DNA of 64,000 nt from Leptothrix sp. (in: b-proteobacteria) (GTDB taxonomy: Bacteria > Pseudomonadota > Gammaproteobacteria > Burkholderiales > Burkholderiaceae_C). The stretch is from assembly GCA_013822685.1 (NCBI GenBank), contig PNKV01000006.1:124001-188000 (forward strand), in the 5' to 3' direction. Below the pieces are notes generated by a model that had not been told where the DNA came from, searched no databases, and saw only the letters and a program-made list of their open reading frames with translations. Positions 18,187-27,271 of the stretch are shown here, in pieces (within the stretch, counting starts at the first letter, position 1; every line of letters begins with the position of its first letter). The translations under genes were made by a program, and so were the position numbers.

Positions 18187-19122
18187 ATGCAAACACGCAA
18201 AACTTGGGCCGCGGGCATGGCCGCGGCCGTGGTGGGCGGTGCAGCCTGGTTGCTCTGGCAGCAGGGCGTCGGCCAGCCCAAAGCTGCATCAACAGCAGCG
18301 CATGCCGAAGGTGAAAGCACCTGGCGGATCGCCGATGCGGGGCGTGCCTTTGGCCTGGGCACTGCCAAGCCAGCGCCAACAGCGCGCACGCCCGACGAGG
18401 TGCGCCGGCGCTTGTTCAAAGAAGGCTCGTTCGCGGGCACGGAGGCGGCCGGCAGCTGGTGCGTGGCCGACCAGAAACTCAAACCCTGCGGCGATTTGCG
18501 CAGCCGCTTCGAGTACTACGTGCTGGGCCTGGGCGAAGTCACCATCGAAGAGATTCGCGGCCTGATCCAGGACGAAGCCCAACGCGCGAACGGCGCCCAG
18601 CTGGCCGGTGAGATCATGGCCGTCTGGGACAAATACTGGCAAATTCGCACCTACGATTGGCGCAACAAGTTCGTCCAGTCAGACCGGACCACCTGGGTGC
18701 CGGTGTTTGAAGAGCAGCGATCCGTGCGGCGCCAGGTGCTGGGGGCGCCCTGGGCCGAGGCGTTCTTCAAGGAAGACGAGAAACACTTCCAGGATTACTA
18801 CGCCCAACTGGAATCAGGGCAAGCGCCACCGCCCGATCCCGGTGAGCCCGTGCCCCAGATGGCCCCAGGCAAAGACCCGGCCGCCGTGCGCGCCGAACGC
18901 GTGGCCCGCTATGGCGAGGCTGCAGCCGATCGCCTGGCCAAGGCCGACGAGGAATGGGCCCAATGGGAAGCACGCCTCGGTGGCGCCCAGCGCGAGTGGG
19001 AGCGCTTGCAAAAGGCGGCCAACCTGTCGGACGAACAACGCAAGGCCGAGATCGTCACCTACGTGAAATCCAACTTCTCGCCCGACGAGCAAATGCGCGT
19101 GCAGGCCCTGCTGCGCATCTGA
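18187..19122 (+). CDS. lifO: Lipase-specific foldase (Lif, lipase secretion chaperone)
   Basis: Membrane-anchored periplasmic steric chaperone for the preceding lipase, 311 residues. An N-terminal anchor (TWAAGMAAAVVGGAAWLLW) is followed by an Ala/Pro-rich linker. The family motif region reads LRSRFEYYVLGLGE, matching the Rx1x2FDY(F/C)LSA consensus with changes after the Tyr. Long helical segments (EEIRGLIQDE..., AEEEW-type repeats) are as expected for the lipase-embracing domain. ATG 18187 is preceded by AGAGGGG; the longer frame from 18130 includes the terminator hairpin and is unlikely. Confidence 0.9.
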   Translation: MQTRKTWAAGMAAAVVGGAAWLLWQQGVGQPKAASTAAHAEGESTWRIADAGRAFGLGTAKPAPTARTPDEVRRRLFKEGSFAGTEAAGSWCVADQKLKPCGDLRSRFEYYVLGLGEVTIEEIRGLIQDEAQRANGAQLAGEIMAVWDKYWQIRTYDWRNKFVQSDRTTWVPVFEEQRSVRRQVLGAPWAEAFFKEDEKHFQDYYAQLESGQAPPPDPGEPVPQMAPGKDPAAVRAERVARYGEAAADRLAKADEEWAQWEARLGGAQREWERLQKAANLSDEQRKAEIVTYVKSNFSPDEQMRVQALLRI

Positions 19123-19134
19123 GCCCGGCCACGT

Positions 19135-21360
19135 TCAAGGCTTGCGCGGGCGGCCCCGCGTCTGCCACAAGGGCTTCTTGCCCTTGAGGTGGCGTTCGAT
19201 GCCGTCGTTGAGGCGGCTGCGCAGATCGGCCACCCGCGCCACATGCCCGTAGACATTGGGAAAGCGCAGGTCCAGCCACAGCCACAGCGTGCACGATCGC
19301 AGGGCTTGCTCCATGCGTTCCAGGCGGCTGTGCTCATCCACTTCTTCCAGGAACCAGGGGCTGCCCGCCTCGCCGCTGAGCGCGTGGTAGTGCGTCCAGT
19401 TCAGGAACTCCTGAACCTGTGAGTCGGTGCGGGTGTCCACCGGTGCCTGGGCGTAGATGAAGCGCTCGCGCAATGAAAGCTTGCCTGCGCTGCGGTCGAG
19501 CTGCTCGGCCAGGTCCAGCATCTGCTCCAGTTCGGCCACGGCGAAGTGCGCATCGTCCAGCTCCAGTTGCTCCATGAAGATGCCCAGCACATCGCGCAGG
19601 CGATTCTTTTTCAGCCGCGTGGCGATGGTCTCCACGTGCCACCAGTTGGGGGCCACGGGCGCCTTGAAATCAACGGGGGCCTTGGGTTGCTTGGGCAGCA
19701 GGTCGCGCAGCATGCGCAAGGCGGTGGGCTCGGCCTCTTTGAGCACCCCCACAAAGCCTTCATCGTGCATGCCGAAGCGCCCTGCCCGGCCGGCGATCTG
19801 GTGCACCTCTGACACAGTCAGCGGCCGGTCGGTCTGGCCGTCGTACTTGACCATGGTGCTGAACAGCACGCGCCGGATCGGCAGGTTCAGGCCCATGCCG
19901 ATGGCATCCGTGGCCACCAGCACGTGCGACTCGCCTTGGGCAAAGCGCTCGGCTTCGCGGCGGCGCACTTCGGGCGGCAAGGCGCCATAGATCACCGACA
20001 CCGTCTTGCCATTGGCGGCGATCTGGTCGCGCAGCATCAACACTTCCCGGCGGCTGAAAGCCACCACGGCGTCGCCCTTCTTGAGCGCGTTGATCGACAA
20101 GGGCGCGGGCAGCAATTGCACGTGCTGCTTGCGCTCGAAGTGCTTGACCTCGCAGTCCTCGCCGCACAGGCGCAGCAGGTTCTGGATGGCGGGCACGGCA
20201 TAAGCTGAACAGATGATGATGACTTCGTCGGCCGGCACGGCCACGATGGCCTGGGTCCAAGCCCAACCGCGGAAGGCGTCGAAGATCATCTGCGCTTCGT
20301 CGATCACGGCCACTTCGATGGGCTCGTTGGTGCCCACCATTTCAATGGTGCTGGACACCACGGCGGCACCCTCGGCCGGCACACTTTCTTCGCCGGTCAA
20401 CAGCGAGCAGGCCACGCCACGGCCCTGCAAGCGGTCACGGCCTTCCAGGGCCAGCAGGCGCAAAGGCGCCAGGTAAGCACCCTTGCTGGCCTTGGCCAGT
20501 CGCTCAAAGGCCGCGTGGGTCTTGCCGCTGTTCGGCGGCCCGACATACAGCGTGACCTTGCGCTGCAAGTGGCGGGCTTTCTGGAAGGTGTCGGGGTAGC
20601 CCTCAAAAGCCAGTTGGTCGTTCAAGTCGTCCAGCGTGTCCAGCTCGGCCTCGTGGTGCTCCCAGCGCTCCAGGGCGCGGGTGCATGCCGCCTTGAGCGC
20701 ATCAAAGGGCTGAGGCGTGCCGCACTCGGCTTGCAGGCGCGGCAGCAAGGAGGCCATCTGGCGCGGGTTGCTCACCTTGGCCCGGGCCAGCAGCGCTTGC
20801 AGGTGGGCCAGCAGCTCGGCCGCATGCGCATAGGCCGGCGGCGTGCCCAGGCTCTTGATCAGGGCGGGCTTGTCGCCGGTGCGGTAAAAATCCCAGATCT
20901 GCTCGGCATCAATGGGCTCCTTGAAGGACACCACGACCTTCCAGTCCTGGCCCGGCAAGGGCACGGTCTGGCTGATCAGCCGGTCCCAGTCCTGACCACG
21001 GCGGAACAGCCCCAAGGCCTCCAGCGCCGCAGCCCGGTCCAGCATGACCGAGCGCACTTCGCGGCCTCCACCGATGGCGTCGAGGTGCCGCAAGGCATGG
21101 TCCATCAGCTCGGGCGCGATCCAGCGGCTGGGCCGCGCGCCAGACACGGCCTTTTGCAGCAGGATCAGGCCCCTGCCGTCCAGGTAGTCCTCGAAATTCG
21201 GGGTGTTCTCGGGGATGAAATCGGCCGGCTTGACCACCTGGGGCAGGTTGAAAGCCGCTTGCCGGATGCGGCCGATCTGCTCGGCGTTCAGGTGAGGAGG
21301 GACGCGGCTGGCGTGGCGGGGATTGGGCAGGCTGCGGGGATCGGGCGAGGTGGCGGACAT
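19135..21360 (-). CDS. Suv3-like SF2 RNA helicase
   Basis: Superfamily 2 helicase of 741 residues resembling mitochondrial Suv3/SUPV3L1. A ~260-residue N-terminal region of unknown fold precedes the core. Core motifs are I (GPPNSGKTHAAF), II (VIDEAQMIFD), the Suv3-like RGWAWTQAI, VIYGALPPEVRR, ATDAIGMGLNLPIRRV and VI (QIAGRAGRFG). The C-terminal ~200 residues contain a basic end (RSRLNDGIERHLKGKK). Suv3 unwinds RNA with exonuclease partners in mitochondria; the bacterial role is less clear, probably RNA turnover. ATG 21360 is preferred over a TTG at 21384. It is not part of an obvious operon. Confidence 0.85.
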   Translation of the reverse strand: MSATSPDPRSLPNPRHASRVPPHLNAEQIGRIRQAAFNLPQVVKPADFIPENTPNFEDYLDGRGLILLQKAVSGARPSRWIAPELMDHALRHLDAIGGGREVRSVMLDRAAALEALGLFRRGQDWDRLISQTVPLPGQDWKVVVSFKEPIDAEQIWDFYRTGDKPALIKSLGTPPAYAHAAELLAHLQALLARAKVSNPRQMASLLPRLQAECGTPQPFDALKAACTRALERWEHHEAELDTLDDLNDQLAFEGYPDTFQKARHLQRKVTLYVGPPNSGKTHAAFERLAKASKGAYLAPLRLLALEGRDRLQGRGVACSLLTGEESVPAEGAAVVSSTIEMVGTNEPIEVAVIDEAQMIFDAFRGWAWTQAIVAVPADEVIIICSAYAVPAIQNLLRLCGEDCEVKHFERKQHVQLLPAPLSINALKKGDAVVAFSRREVLMLRDQIAANGKTVSVIYGALPPEVRRREAERFAQGESHVLVATDAIGMGLNLPIRRVLFSTMVKYDGQTDRPLTVSEVHQIAGRAGRFGMHDEGFVGVLKEAEPTALRMLRDLLPKQPKAPVDFKAPVAPNWWHVETIATRLKKNRLRDVLGIFMEQLELDDAHFAVAELEQMLDLAEQLDRSAGKLSLRERFIYAQAPVDTRTDSQVQEFLNWTHYHALSGEAGSPWFLEEVDEHSRLERMEQALRSCTLWLWLDLRFPNVYGHVARVADLRSRLNDGIERHLKGKKPLWQTRGRPRKP

Positions 21361-21431
21361 GGAAGCGGTGCGTGTCCCCGGCAAAGGGGAAGGAGGATGG
21401 CGAGTCGCCAGGGGAAGGCGCTATTGTCCGC

Positions 21432-22277
21432 TCAGGCGCGGATCAGTGCTTGCAGGCGCGGCAAGGCCTGCAGCGCGTTGGCCGCGGTGATGTCGCGGGT
21501 CTGCGCAAGCGACCAGCCGCGCAGCTCGGCCAGGGTCTGCGCGATGCGGGGCAACTCGGCCGGCTCGTTGCGGCTGTCGCGGCCTTGGGCGCGGTCTTTC
21601 TCTTGCACATACAGCCAGTGCGGGGGGATGTCGGGCGCGTCGGTTTCCAGCACGATGGCCTCGGCGGGCACGTCGGCGGCCAGGCGCCTGATCTGCAGGG
21701 CACGGTCAAAGGTCATGGCGCCGCCAAAACCCAATTTGAAGCCCAGGTCGATGAAGGCCTGGGCCTGTTGCGCGCTCCCGTTGAAAGCGTGGGCAATGCC
21801 ACCGGGCACCGCTTTGCCCTGCTGCTTGAGGCGGCGCAGGTGCTTGAGCACGTCATCGGCACTGCGGCGCACGTGCACGATCACGGGCAGGCCGAACTCC
21901 ACGGCCAAGGCCAGTTGCGCGGCGTAGACGCAGTCTTGCCGCGTGTTGCTGGCCGGGTCTTTCAGGTCATCAACGAAATGATCCTGGCCGATCTCACCGA
22001 CGGCCACCAGGCGGGGATCATCACGGTGCTGTTGCAATGCCACCCGCAGCAGGTCAATGGCGTCATCGCCGGCTTCCTTCACGAACAAGGGATGGATACC
22101 CAGCGCATAGGTGCCTCCGCATTGCTCGGCGGCCTGCCGCGCGGCCTCGAAGGTAGCGGGCATGACGGCCGGCACCACGATCATCCCCACGCCCGCTTGA
22201 GATGCGCGGTCGATCACGGCCTGGCGGTCGCGGTCAAACTCCGGGGCGTCAAGGTGGCAATGGGTGTCGATCCACAT
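21432..22277 (-). CDS. tatD: TatD-family metal-dependent hydrolase
   Basis: TIM-barrel deoxyribonuclease-type hydrolase of 281 residues. Metal ligands are visible in order: DTHCHLD at the N-terminus, VGEIGQD, VIVHVRRS, IAHAFNG and ETDAPDIPP. The family acts on DNA 3' ends and has been linked to DNA repair and quality control. It lies 4 bp after the membrane sulfatase in the same direction. The family has several paralogues (TatD, YcfH, YjjV), so exact assignment is uncertain. Confidence 0.88.
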   Translation of the reverse strand: MWIDTHCHLDAPEFDRDRQAVIDRASQAGVGMIVVPAVMPATFEAARQAAEQCGGTYALGIHPLFVKEAGDDAIDLLRVALQQHRDDPRLVAVGEIGQDHFVDDLKDPASNTRQDCVYAAQLALAVEFGLPVIVHVRRSADDVLKHLRRLKQQGKAVPGGIAHAFNGSAQQAQAFIDLGFKLGFGGAMTFDRALQIRRLAADVPAEAIVLETDAPDIPPHWLYVQEKDRAQGRDSRNEPAELPRIAQTLAELRGWSLAQTRDITAANALQALPRLQALIRA

Positions 22278-22281
22278 GGTG

Positions 22282-24225
22282 CTAGTGTCCGCCGGGTTTC
22301 TCCATCTTCAAGGCGCCTTGCTTGAAAGCCCGTGAGGCCGTCTGGTAATAGGCAATCGCCTCGTTCATCAGGCGTTCGTCCACATCGGTGGGTGTGGTGG
22401 CCAAGGTGGCCGGGTCCACCTTGTAGGCCAGCACTTTGCGCTTGGGCAGCAGCACCGTCAACACATTACCGCGCAGGTAGCCCAGCTCCTGGTAGTTGCT
22501 GATGAAGGCGCGGTTGGGGTTCTCGTTTTCCGCCTCGAAGAAGGGCCGGCCAAAGAAGTGGTCATCGCCACCCTTGCCCATCATTTCGACAATGGTGGGC
22601 GCCAGGTCCAGCTGGCTCACGGTGTCTTTGTAAACGCTGGGCGGCACCATGCCAGGTGCGTAGAAGATCAGGGGGATGTGGTAACCATCCACCGGCAACT
22701 TGCTCTTGCCGGCCACTGAGGCGCAGTGGTCCGCGATGATGATGAACAGCGTGTCCTTGAACCAAGGCTGTTGGCGCGCGTCGTCGATGAACTTGCCGAT
22801 GGCGTAGTCGGTGTATTTGACCGCGCCATCACGGCCACCCGGCGATTTGACGTCGATGCGGCCATCCGGGTAGGTGTAGGGCCGGTGGTTGGACGTGGTC
22901 ATGATGTGGGCGAAGAAGGGCTTGTCGGCCTGGGCTTCGGCCGACAGGGTCTTGATGGCGTGGTTGAACAAAACCTCATCGGCCACGCCCCACACGTTTT
23001 CGAACACCACATCGGCCTTGGGGATGTCGGTGCGGTCGATCACCTTGTAGCCGTTGGCATCAAAGTAGGCGTTCATGTTGTCGAAGTAGCCGTAGCCGCC
23101 ATAGAAGAAATACGACTCGACGTTCTGAGGCTTGAGGATCTCGCCCAGCGTGGCCAGGTGTTCGTTGTTAGGACGGCGCACGATGGCCTGGCCCGGCACC
23201 GGCGGCGTGCCCAGCGACAGTGACTCCAGGCCCCGCACCGTGCGGGTGCCGGTGGCGTACATGTGCTCGAACATCATCCCCTCGCGCGCCAGGGCATCCA
23301 GCCGCGGTGTCAGGTGCTTGGTCGATCCGTAGGTGTCCATGAACGCGGCCGACAGGCTTTCCACCGAGATCAGCACCACGTTCTTGGGCCTGCGCGTGAA
23401 AGGCAAGGGGTCGTCCGCCGGGTCTTCGCCCAAGGGCGGGTGAATGGCTTCGCTCAGGGGCTGGCGTTCCACGTCCATGCCCTTGAGGATGGCATCGGCT
23501 TGCGCCTGCGGCATGGTGCGGTAGAACTTGTCGTAGTCCAGCTCATTGCGGCGCATGGCCGCGGCCAGTGTGAACAAACCGTTGCCCGACAACTCGTCTG
23601 CATAGGCGTTGCCCAGGCCTTGCATCTGGTCCACGTTCGTCAGCAACAGGCTGCACGTGGGCAGCACGATGGCGGCCAGCCCCAGGGCCGCACGCTGCCG
23701 CCCTGACAGCACCTGTTCATTGGCGCGCTTCAAGAACGGGTTCAAGAAAAAGGTCAGCAGCGCCGCCAGCGACGCCAGGCCCAGCATGATCGCCGGGATG
23801 GGGTAGGACTGGCGGATGTTGCCGATCACTTCCTGGGTGTAGATCAGGTAGTCGACCGCGATGAAGTTGAAGCGCGTGGAGAACTCGATCCAGAAGGTGA
23901 TCTCGGAAGCCGCCGCGATCAACATCACCAGCAACGCGAACCAGACCCACAAGGCGCGCAGCACCCGGTGCCAGCGCTGATCACGCCAGCCATTGGGCAA
24001 CAGGGCCTCGTACACCAACACGGGCGCCACGGCGATCGCCGCCACGGCCAGGTCGAACATCAGCCCTTTGGCAAAGATGCCGGGCCACAAGGCGAAGGGC
24101 ACGGAGGCCACGCCCACCGACAACGCCAACCCCAAGCGAAGTGCGGTGAACACCCCCACCCACACCAACACGATCAGCAAAGGCAGTCTGGCAGGCGCCA
24201 GCACGGAGGACCTGGAATGAGGCAT
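22282..24225 (-). CDS. LTA synthase-family membrane sulfatase/phosphotransferase
   Basis: Inner-membrane protein of 647 residues with about five N-terminal membrane segments (residues ~12-195) and a periplasmic alkaline-phosphatase-superfamily domain. Metal and nucleophile positions are seen in VVLISVESLSA, the ATGTRTVRGLESLSL segment (candidate Thr nucleophile), HIMTTSNHRPY and IIADHCASV. In Gram-positives this family makes lipoteichoic acid. In Gram-negatives members transfer phosphoglycerol or phosphoethanolamine to glycans such as periplasmic glucans. ATG 24225 was chosen because the first membrane segment follows directly; the frame runs on to 24342. It precedes tatD by 4 bp. Confidence 0.85.
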   Translation of the reverse strand: MPHSRSSVLAPARLPLLIVLVWVGVFTALRLGLALSVGVASVPFALWPGIFAKGLMFDLAVAAIAVAPVLVYEALLPNGWRDQRWHRVLRALWVWFALLVMLIAAASEITFWIEFSTRFNFIAVDYLIYTQEVIGNIRQSYPIPAIMLGLASLAALLTFFLNPFLKRANEQVLSGRQRAALGLAAIVLPTCSLLLTNVDQMQGLGNAYADELSGNGLFTLAAAMRRNELDYDKFYRTMPQAQADAILKGMDVERQPLSEAIHPPLGEDPADDPLPFTRRPKNVVLISVESLSAAFMDTYGSTKHLTPRLDALAREGMMFEHMYATGTRTVRGLESLSLGTPPVPGQAIVRRPNNEHLATLGEILKPQNVESYFFYGGYGYFDNMNAYFDANGYKVIDRTDIPKADVVFENVWGVADEVLFNHAIKTLSAEAQADKPFFAHIMTTSNHRPYTYPDGRIDVKSPGGRDGAVKYTDYAIGKFIDDARQQPWFKDTLFIIIADHCASVAGKSKLPVDGYHIPLIFYAPGMVPPSVYKDTVSQLDLAPTIVEMMGKGGDDHFFGRPFFEAENENPNRAFISNYQELGYLRGNVLTVLLPKRKVLAYKVDPATLATTPTDVDERLMNEAIAYYQTASRAFKQGALKMEKPGGH

Positions 24226-24277
24226 TGGGGACAACTTCTTGGGGAGAAAGGGAGGGCGCCGAGCTACTGCTGAAAAC

Positions 24278-24973
24278 TCAGGCTGCCAGGCGTCCCTGGA
24301 CCAGGCGCAGATAGCGGTCGCAGCGGTGCGCCAGGCTGTCATCGTGGGTGACCATGACGAAAGCCGTGCCTTGCTCCTTGGCGACCTGCAGCATCAGGTC
24401 GAAGACACCATCGGCGGTGCCGCGGTCGAGGTTGCCGGTGGGCTCGTCGGCGAGCACGCAGGCCGGTTGGCTGACCAGGGCACGGGCCACGGCCACACGC
24501 TGGCGCTCGCCGCCGGACAACTCTGACGGGCGGTGTTCGCCCCGCGATGACAAGCCCACGCGGGCCAGCATTGCCATGGCTTGCTTGCGCGCCTCGGCCA
24601 CCGACAAGCGCCGAATCAACAGCGGCATGGCCACGTTGTCCACGGCCGAGAACTCGGGCAGCAAATGGTGGAACTGGTAGATGAAGCCCAGGTGCTGGTT
24701 GCGCCAGCCCCCCTGCTCGGCCGCGTTGAGCTTTGAAAAATCGCGGCCCATCAGTTGCACGCGGCCAGACGTGGGCGCTTCGAGCCCACCCAGCAAATGC
24801 AGCAGCGTGCTCTTGCCCGACCCCGAAGCCCCCACGATGGACAAGATCTCGCCACGCGAGATGGTCAGGTCCACACCCTGCAGCACGGTCACGTCCAGCG
24901 GGCCTTCGGTGAAGCGTTTGGTCAAGCCTTGCGCGTGCAGGATCAGATCTGGCGACAGCATGGGGTCATTCAT
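24278..24973 (-). CDS. lolD: Lipoprotein-releasing ABC transporter ATP-binding protein LolD
   Basis: ATPase of the Lol system, which extracts outer-membrane lipoproteins from the inner membrane and passes them to LolA. It has 231 residues with Walker [11 protein letters not shown]-loop [14 protein letters not shown], signature LSGGERQR, Walker [12 protein letters not shown] and switch His in VMVTHDD. The HHLLPEF segment after the Q-loop is typical of LolD. It overlaps the upstream lolC by 8 bp (ATGAATGA), so the two are coupled. Confidence 0.95.
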   Translation of the reverse strand: MNDPMLSPDLILHAQGLTKRFTEGPLDVTVLQGVDLTISRGEILSIVGASGSGKSTLLHLLGGLEAPTSGRVQLMGRDFSKLNAAEQGGWRNQHLGFIYQFHHLLPEFSAVDNVAMPLLIRRLSVAEARKQAMAMLARVGLSSRGEHRPSELSGGERQRVAVARALVSQPACVLADEPTGNLDRGTADGVFDLMLQVAKEQGTAFVMVTHDDSLAHRCDRYLRLVQGRLAA

Positions 24974-26219
24974 AACGCAGGGCCTCGGCGGGCTGGACTC
25001 GGCTGGCGCGCCAGCTGGGATAAATCGTGGCCAGGAAAGACAGCACCAGCGAGATCACGGCCACAGGCACGATGTCGGCCGCCTGCGGATCGCTGGGCAT
25101 GCGGCTGATCAGGTAGATGCTGCTGGGCAGGAAATGCACGCCCAGCAGGTGCTCGATGAACTGCACGATGGCGCCCACATTGAACGCCACCAGTAGGCCC
25201 AGGCCCAATCCGCCCAGCGTGCCCAAGATGCCCGACAGTGCGCCCTGCACCATGAAGATGCCCATGATGGAGCCCGGCGTGGCGCCCAGGGTGCGCAAGA
25301 TGGCGATGTCGGCCTGCTTGTCGGTCACCGTCATCACCAGGGTCGAAACCAGGTTGAAGGCAGCCACGGCCACGATCAAGGTCAGGATGATGAACATCAT
25401 TCGTTTCTCGACCTGCACGGCCTCAAACCAGTTGCGGTTGGTGCGCGTCCAGTCATTGACCACGACATCGCTGCCCAAAGACACGGCCAACTCACCGGCC
25501 ACCACGCGCGCGTCTTGCGCATCCTTGAGTTTGAGCTGCAAGGCGGTGAGCCCGCCTGTGCGGAACAGTTTGGCGGCATCGTCGGCGTGCATCAGCACCA
25601 GGCCGTTGTCGTATTCATAGTGGCCGGCGCTGAAGGTGCCCACCACGGTGACCTGCTTGATGCGCGGCACCACCCCGGCGGGCGTGACTTGGCCACTGGG
25701 CGCCACCAAGGTGATGGGATCGCCCACGCGCACATCCAGGCTGTTGGCCAGTTCAGCACCGATCACCACGCCCCAGCTGCCCGGCGTGAGCAAAGCCATG
25801 GTGGATTTCATCTGCGCCGCCAAAGGCGTCACCGAGATTTCTTCTTCGGGCACGATGCCGCGCACCATCGTGCCGCGCATGTTCTCGCCCCGCGCGATCA
25901 GGGCCTGGGCCGGCACGAACGGCGCCGCACCCACGACCTGCGGATTTTCGCGGGCCCGGGCGGCCAGCGCCTTCCAGTCGGCCAGTGAACCGCCATGCGC
26001 GTCATAGACCTCGACGTGGGCGATCACGGACAGCATGCGGTCGCGCACTTCCTTCTGGAAGCCGTTCATCACCGACAGGACGATGATGAGGGCCGCCACC
26101 CCCAGGGCAATGCCCAGGACGGACACACCCGAGATGAAAGAGATAAAGCCGTTGCGGCGGGCACCTCGGCCGGCGCGGGTGTAGCGCCAACCAACTCGCC
26201 ATTCATAGGGAAGGTTCAT
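24966..26219 (-). CDS. lolC: Lipoprotein-releasing ABC transporter permease LolC/LolE
   Basis: Inner-membrane permease of 417 residues with the MacB/FtsX layout: one N-terminal membrane segment ([24 protein letters not shown]), a ~220-residue periplasmic domain and three C-terminal segments. The N-terminal [13 protein letters not shown] motif is typical of LolC/E. Only one permease gene is present next to lolD, so a homodimer (LolF-like arrangement) is likely; a second permease elsewhere cannot be excluded. ATG 26219 begins the conserved domain; the frame continues open to 26783 antisense to the next gene, which I regard as non-coding. Confidence 0.93.
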   Translation of the reverse strand: MNLPYEWRVGWRYTRAGRGARRNGFISFISGVSVLGIALGVAALIIVLSVMNGFQKEVRDRMLSVIAHVEVYDAHGGSLADWKALAARARENPQVVGAAPFVPAQALIARGENMRGTMVRGIVPEEEISVTPLAAQMKSTMALLTPGSWGVVIGAELANSLDVRVGDPITLVAPSGQVTPAGVVPRIKQVTVVGTFSAGHYEYDNGLVLMHADDAAKLFRTGGLTALQLKLKDAQDARVVAGELAVSLGSDVVVNDWTRTNRNWFEAVQVEKRMMFIILTLIVAVAAFNLVSTLVMTVTDKQADIAILRTLGATPGSIMGIFMVQGALSGILGTLGGLGLGLLVAFNVGAIVQFIEHLLGVHFLPSSIYLISRMPSDPQAADIVPVAVISLVLSFLATIYPSWRASRVQPAEALRYE

Positions 26220-26253
26220 GGTGCGCGAAGTGTACTCACTTGATAATCCCCGG

Positions 26254-27252
26254 ATGCCCGCCTCGCCCCCCTCTTTGCATTTGATCCTGCCTTTCGCGGC
26301 CAGCCTGTCCGAACCGTGCCAGCAGGCCCTGCCCCGGCTGGACGATGCGCAGCGCTTGCCCCACCTGCACCAGCTTTTGGCGCGGCTGGGCCAATCCACG
26401 CGCCTGGACGGCGACGAATACGCCCTGTCCATGCCCCATGAGCGGGTTTTGGCACAATCTTTGGGCTGGGGCCACCTGGCCGACGGCACCCTGCCCTGGG
26501 CGGCTTGGCAGGCACAGGCCAGCGGCATCGACACGGCGGGCAAGGCCTGGGGCCTCTTGAGCCCCTGCCACTGGCTGATGGGCCGCGAAACCCTGACCTT
26601 GCTGGACCCCGATGAGCTGCGCCTGACCGACGTGGACGCCCGCGCTTTTTTAGAGGTGCTGCGCCCCTGGTTTGAGGAGGAAGGCTGGACCCTGGTGTAC
26701 GGCACTCCCACCCGCTGGTACGCCGCCCACCCTTCGCTGGCCAGCCTGCCCACCGCGTCGCTGGACCGGGTCATTGGCCGCAATCCCGATGTCTGGATGC
26801 CCGATCACCCGCAAGCCCGCCTCATCAAGCGCCTGCAAAACGAAGTGCAGATGCTGATGTACGAGCACCCGCTGAACGCGCCGCGCGAGGCGGCCGGCCA
26901 GTTGACCGTCAACTCCTTCTGGCTGAGTGGCACCGGGCCGCTGCCGGACCAGACCACGGCCACTCCCGCCCAAAGCCCGCAATTGGTGACCGATCTGCGC
27001 GCACCTTTGCTGGCCAGCAACCTGGCCGACTGGATCGCCACCTGGCAAACGCTGGACGCCACCGTCTTCAAGAACGCCTGCGCCACCCTGGACGCTGGCC
27101 AGACCGTTGCGTTGACACTGTGCGGCGAACGCAGCGCCATCACTCTTGGCCAACCAACGGCCCCTTCTTTCTCGCAGCGCCTGCTCGGCCATGCTCAGCG
27201 CTGGCTGGGACGCACCGGCCCCCTGCCCTCGGCCCTGCTCGCCACCCTTTGA
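26254..27252 (+). CDS. Conserved protein of unknown function (phosphoglycerate-mutase-annotated family)
   Basis: Protein of 332 residues without a recognised catalytic motif. Betaproteobacterial proteins that look like this are often labelled phosphoglycerate mutase or RpfE-like, but I see no RHGE histidine-phosphatase motif or metal ligands of the cofactor-independent enzyme. Visible features are LHLILPFAAS at the N-terminus, SPCHWLMGRETLTLLDPDELRL, RWYAAHPSLASLPTASLDRVIG and TVNSFWLSGTG. ATG 26254 begins the conserved part. It diverges from lolC with only 34 bp between start codons and ends 19 bp before recJ, so it may share recJ's transcript. Confidence 0.75.
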   Translation: MPASPPSLHLILPFAASLSEPCQQALPRLDDAQRLPHLHQLLARLGQSTRLDGDEYALSMPHERVLAQSLGWGHLADGTLPWAAWQAQASGIDTAGKAWGLLSPCHWLMGRETLTLLDPDELRLTDVDARAFLEVLRPWFEEEGWTLVYGTPTRWYAAHPSLASLPTASLDRVIGRNPDVWMPDHPQARLIKRLQNEVQMLMYEHPLNAPREAAGQLTVNSFWLSGTGPLPDQTTATPAQSPQLVTDLRAPLLASNLADWIATWQTLDATVFKNACATLDAGQTVALTLCGERSAITLGQPTAPSFSQRLLGHAQRWLGRTGPLPSALLATL

Positions 27253-27271
27253 ACCGGCCCCATCCCGCCCC

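Noticed and set aside
26220-26783. 5' extension of the lolC frame by 188 codons
   Set aside because: LolC starts at [15 protein letters not shown] (26219). The extension is antisense to the next gene and adds no family similarity.
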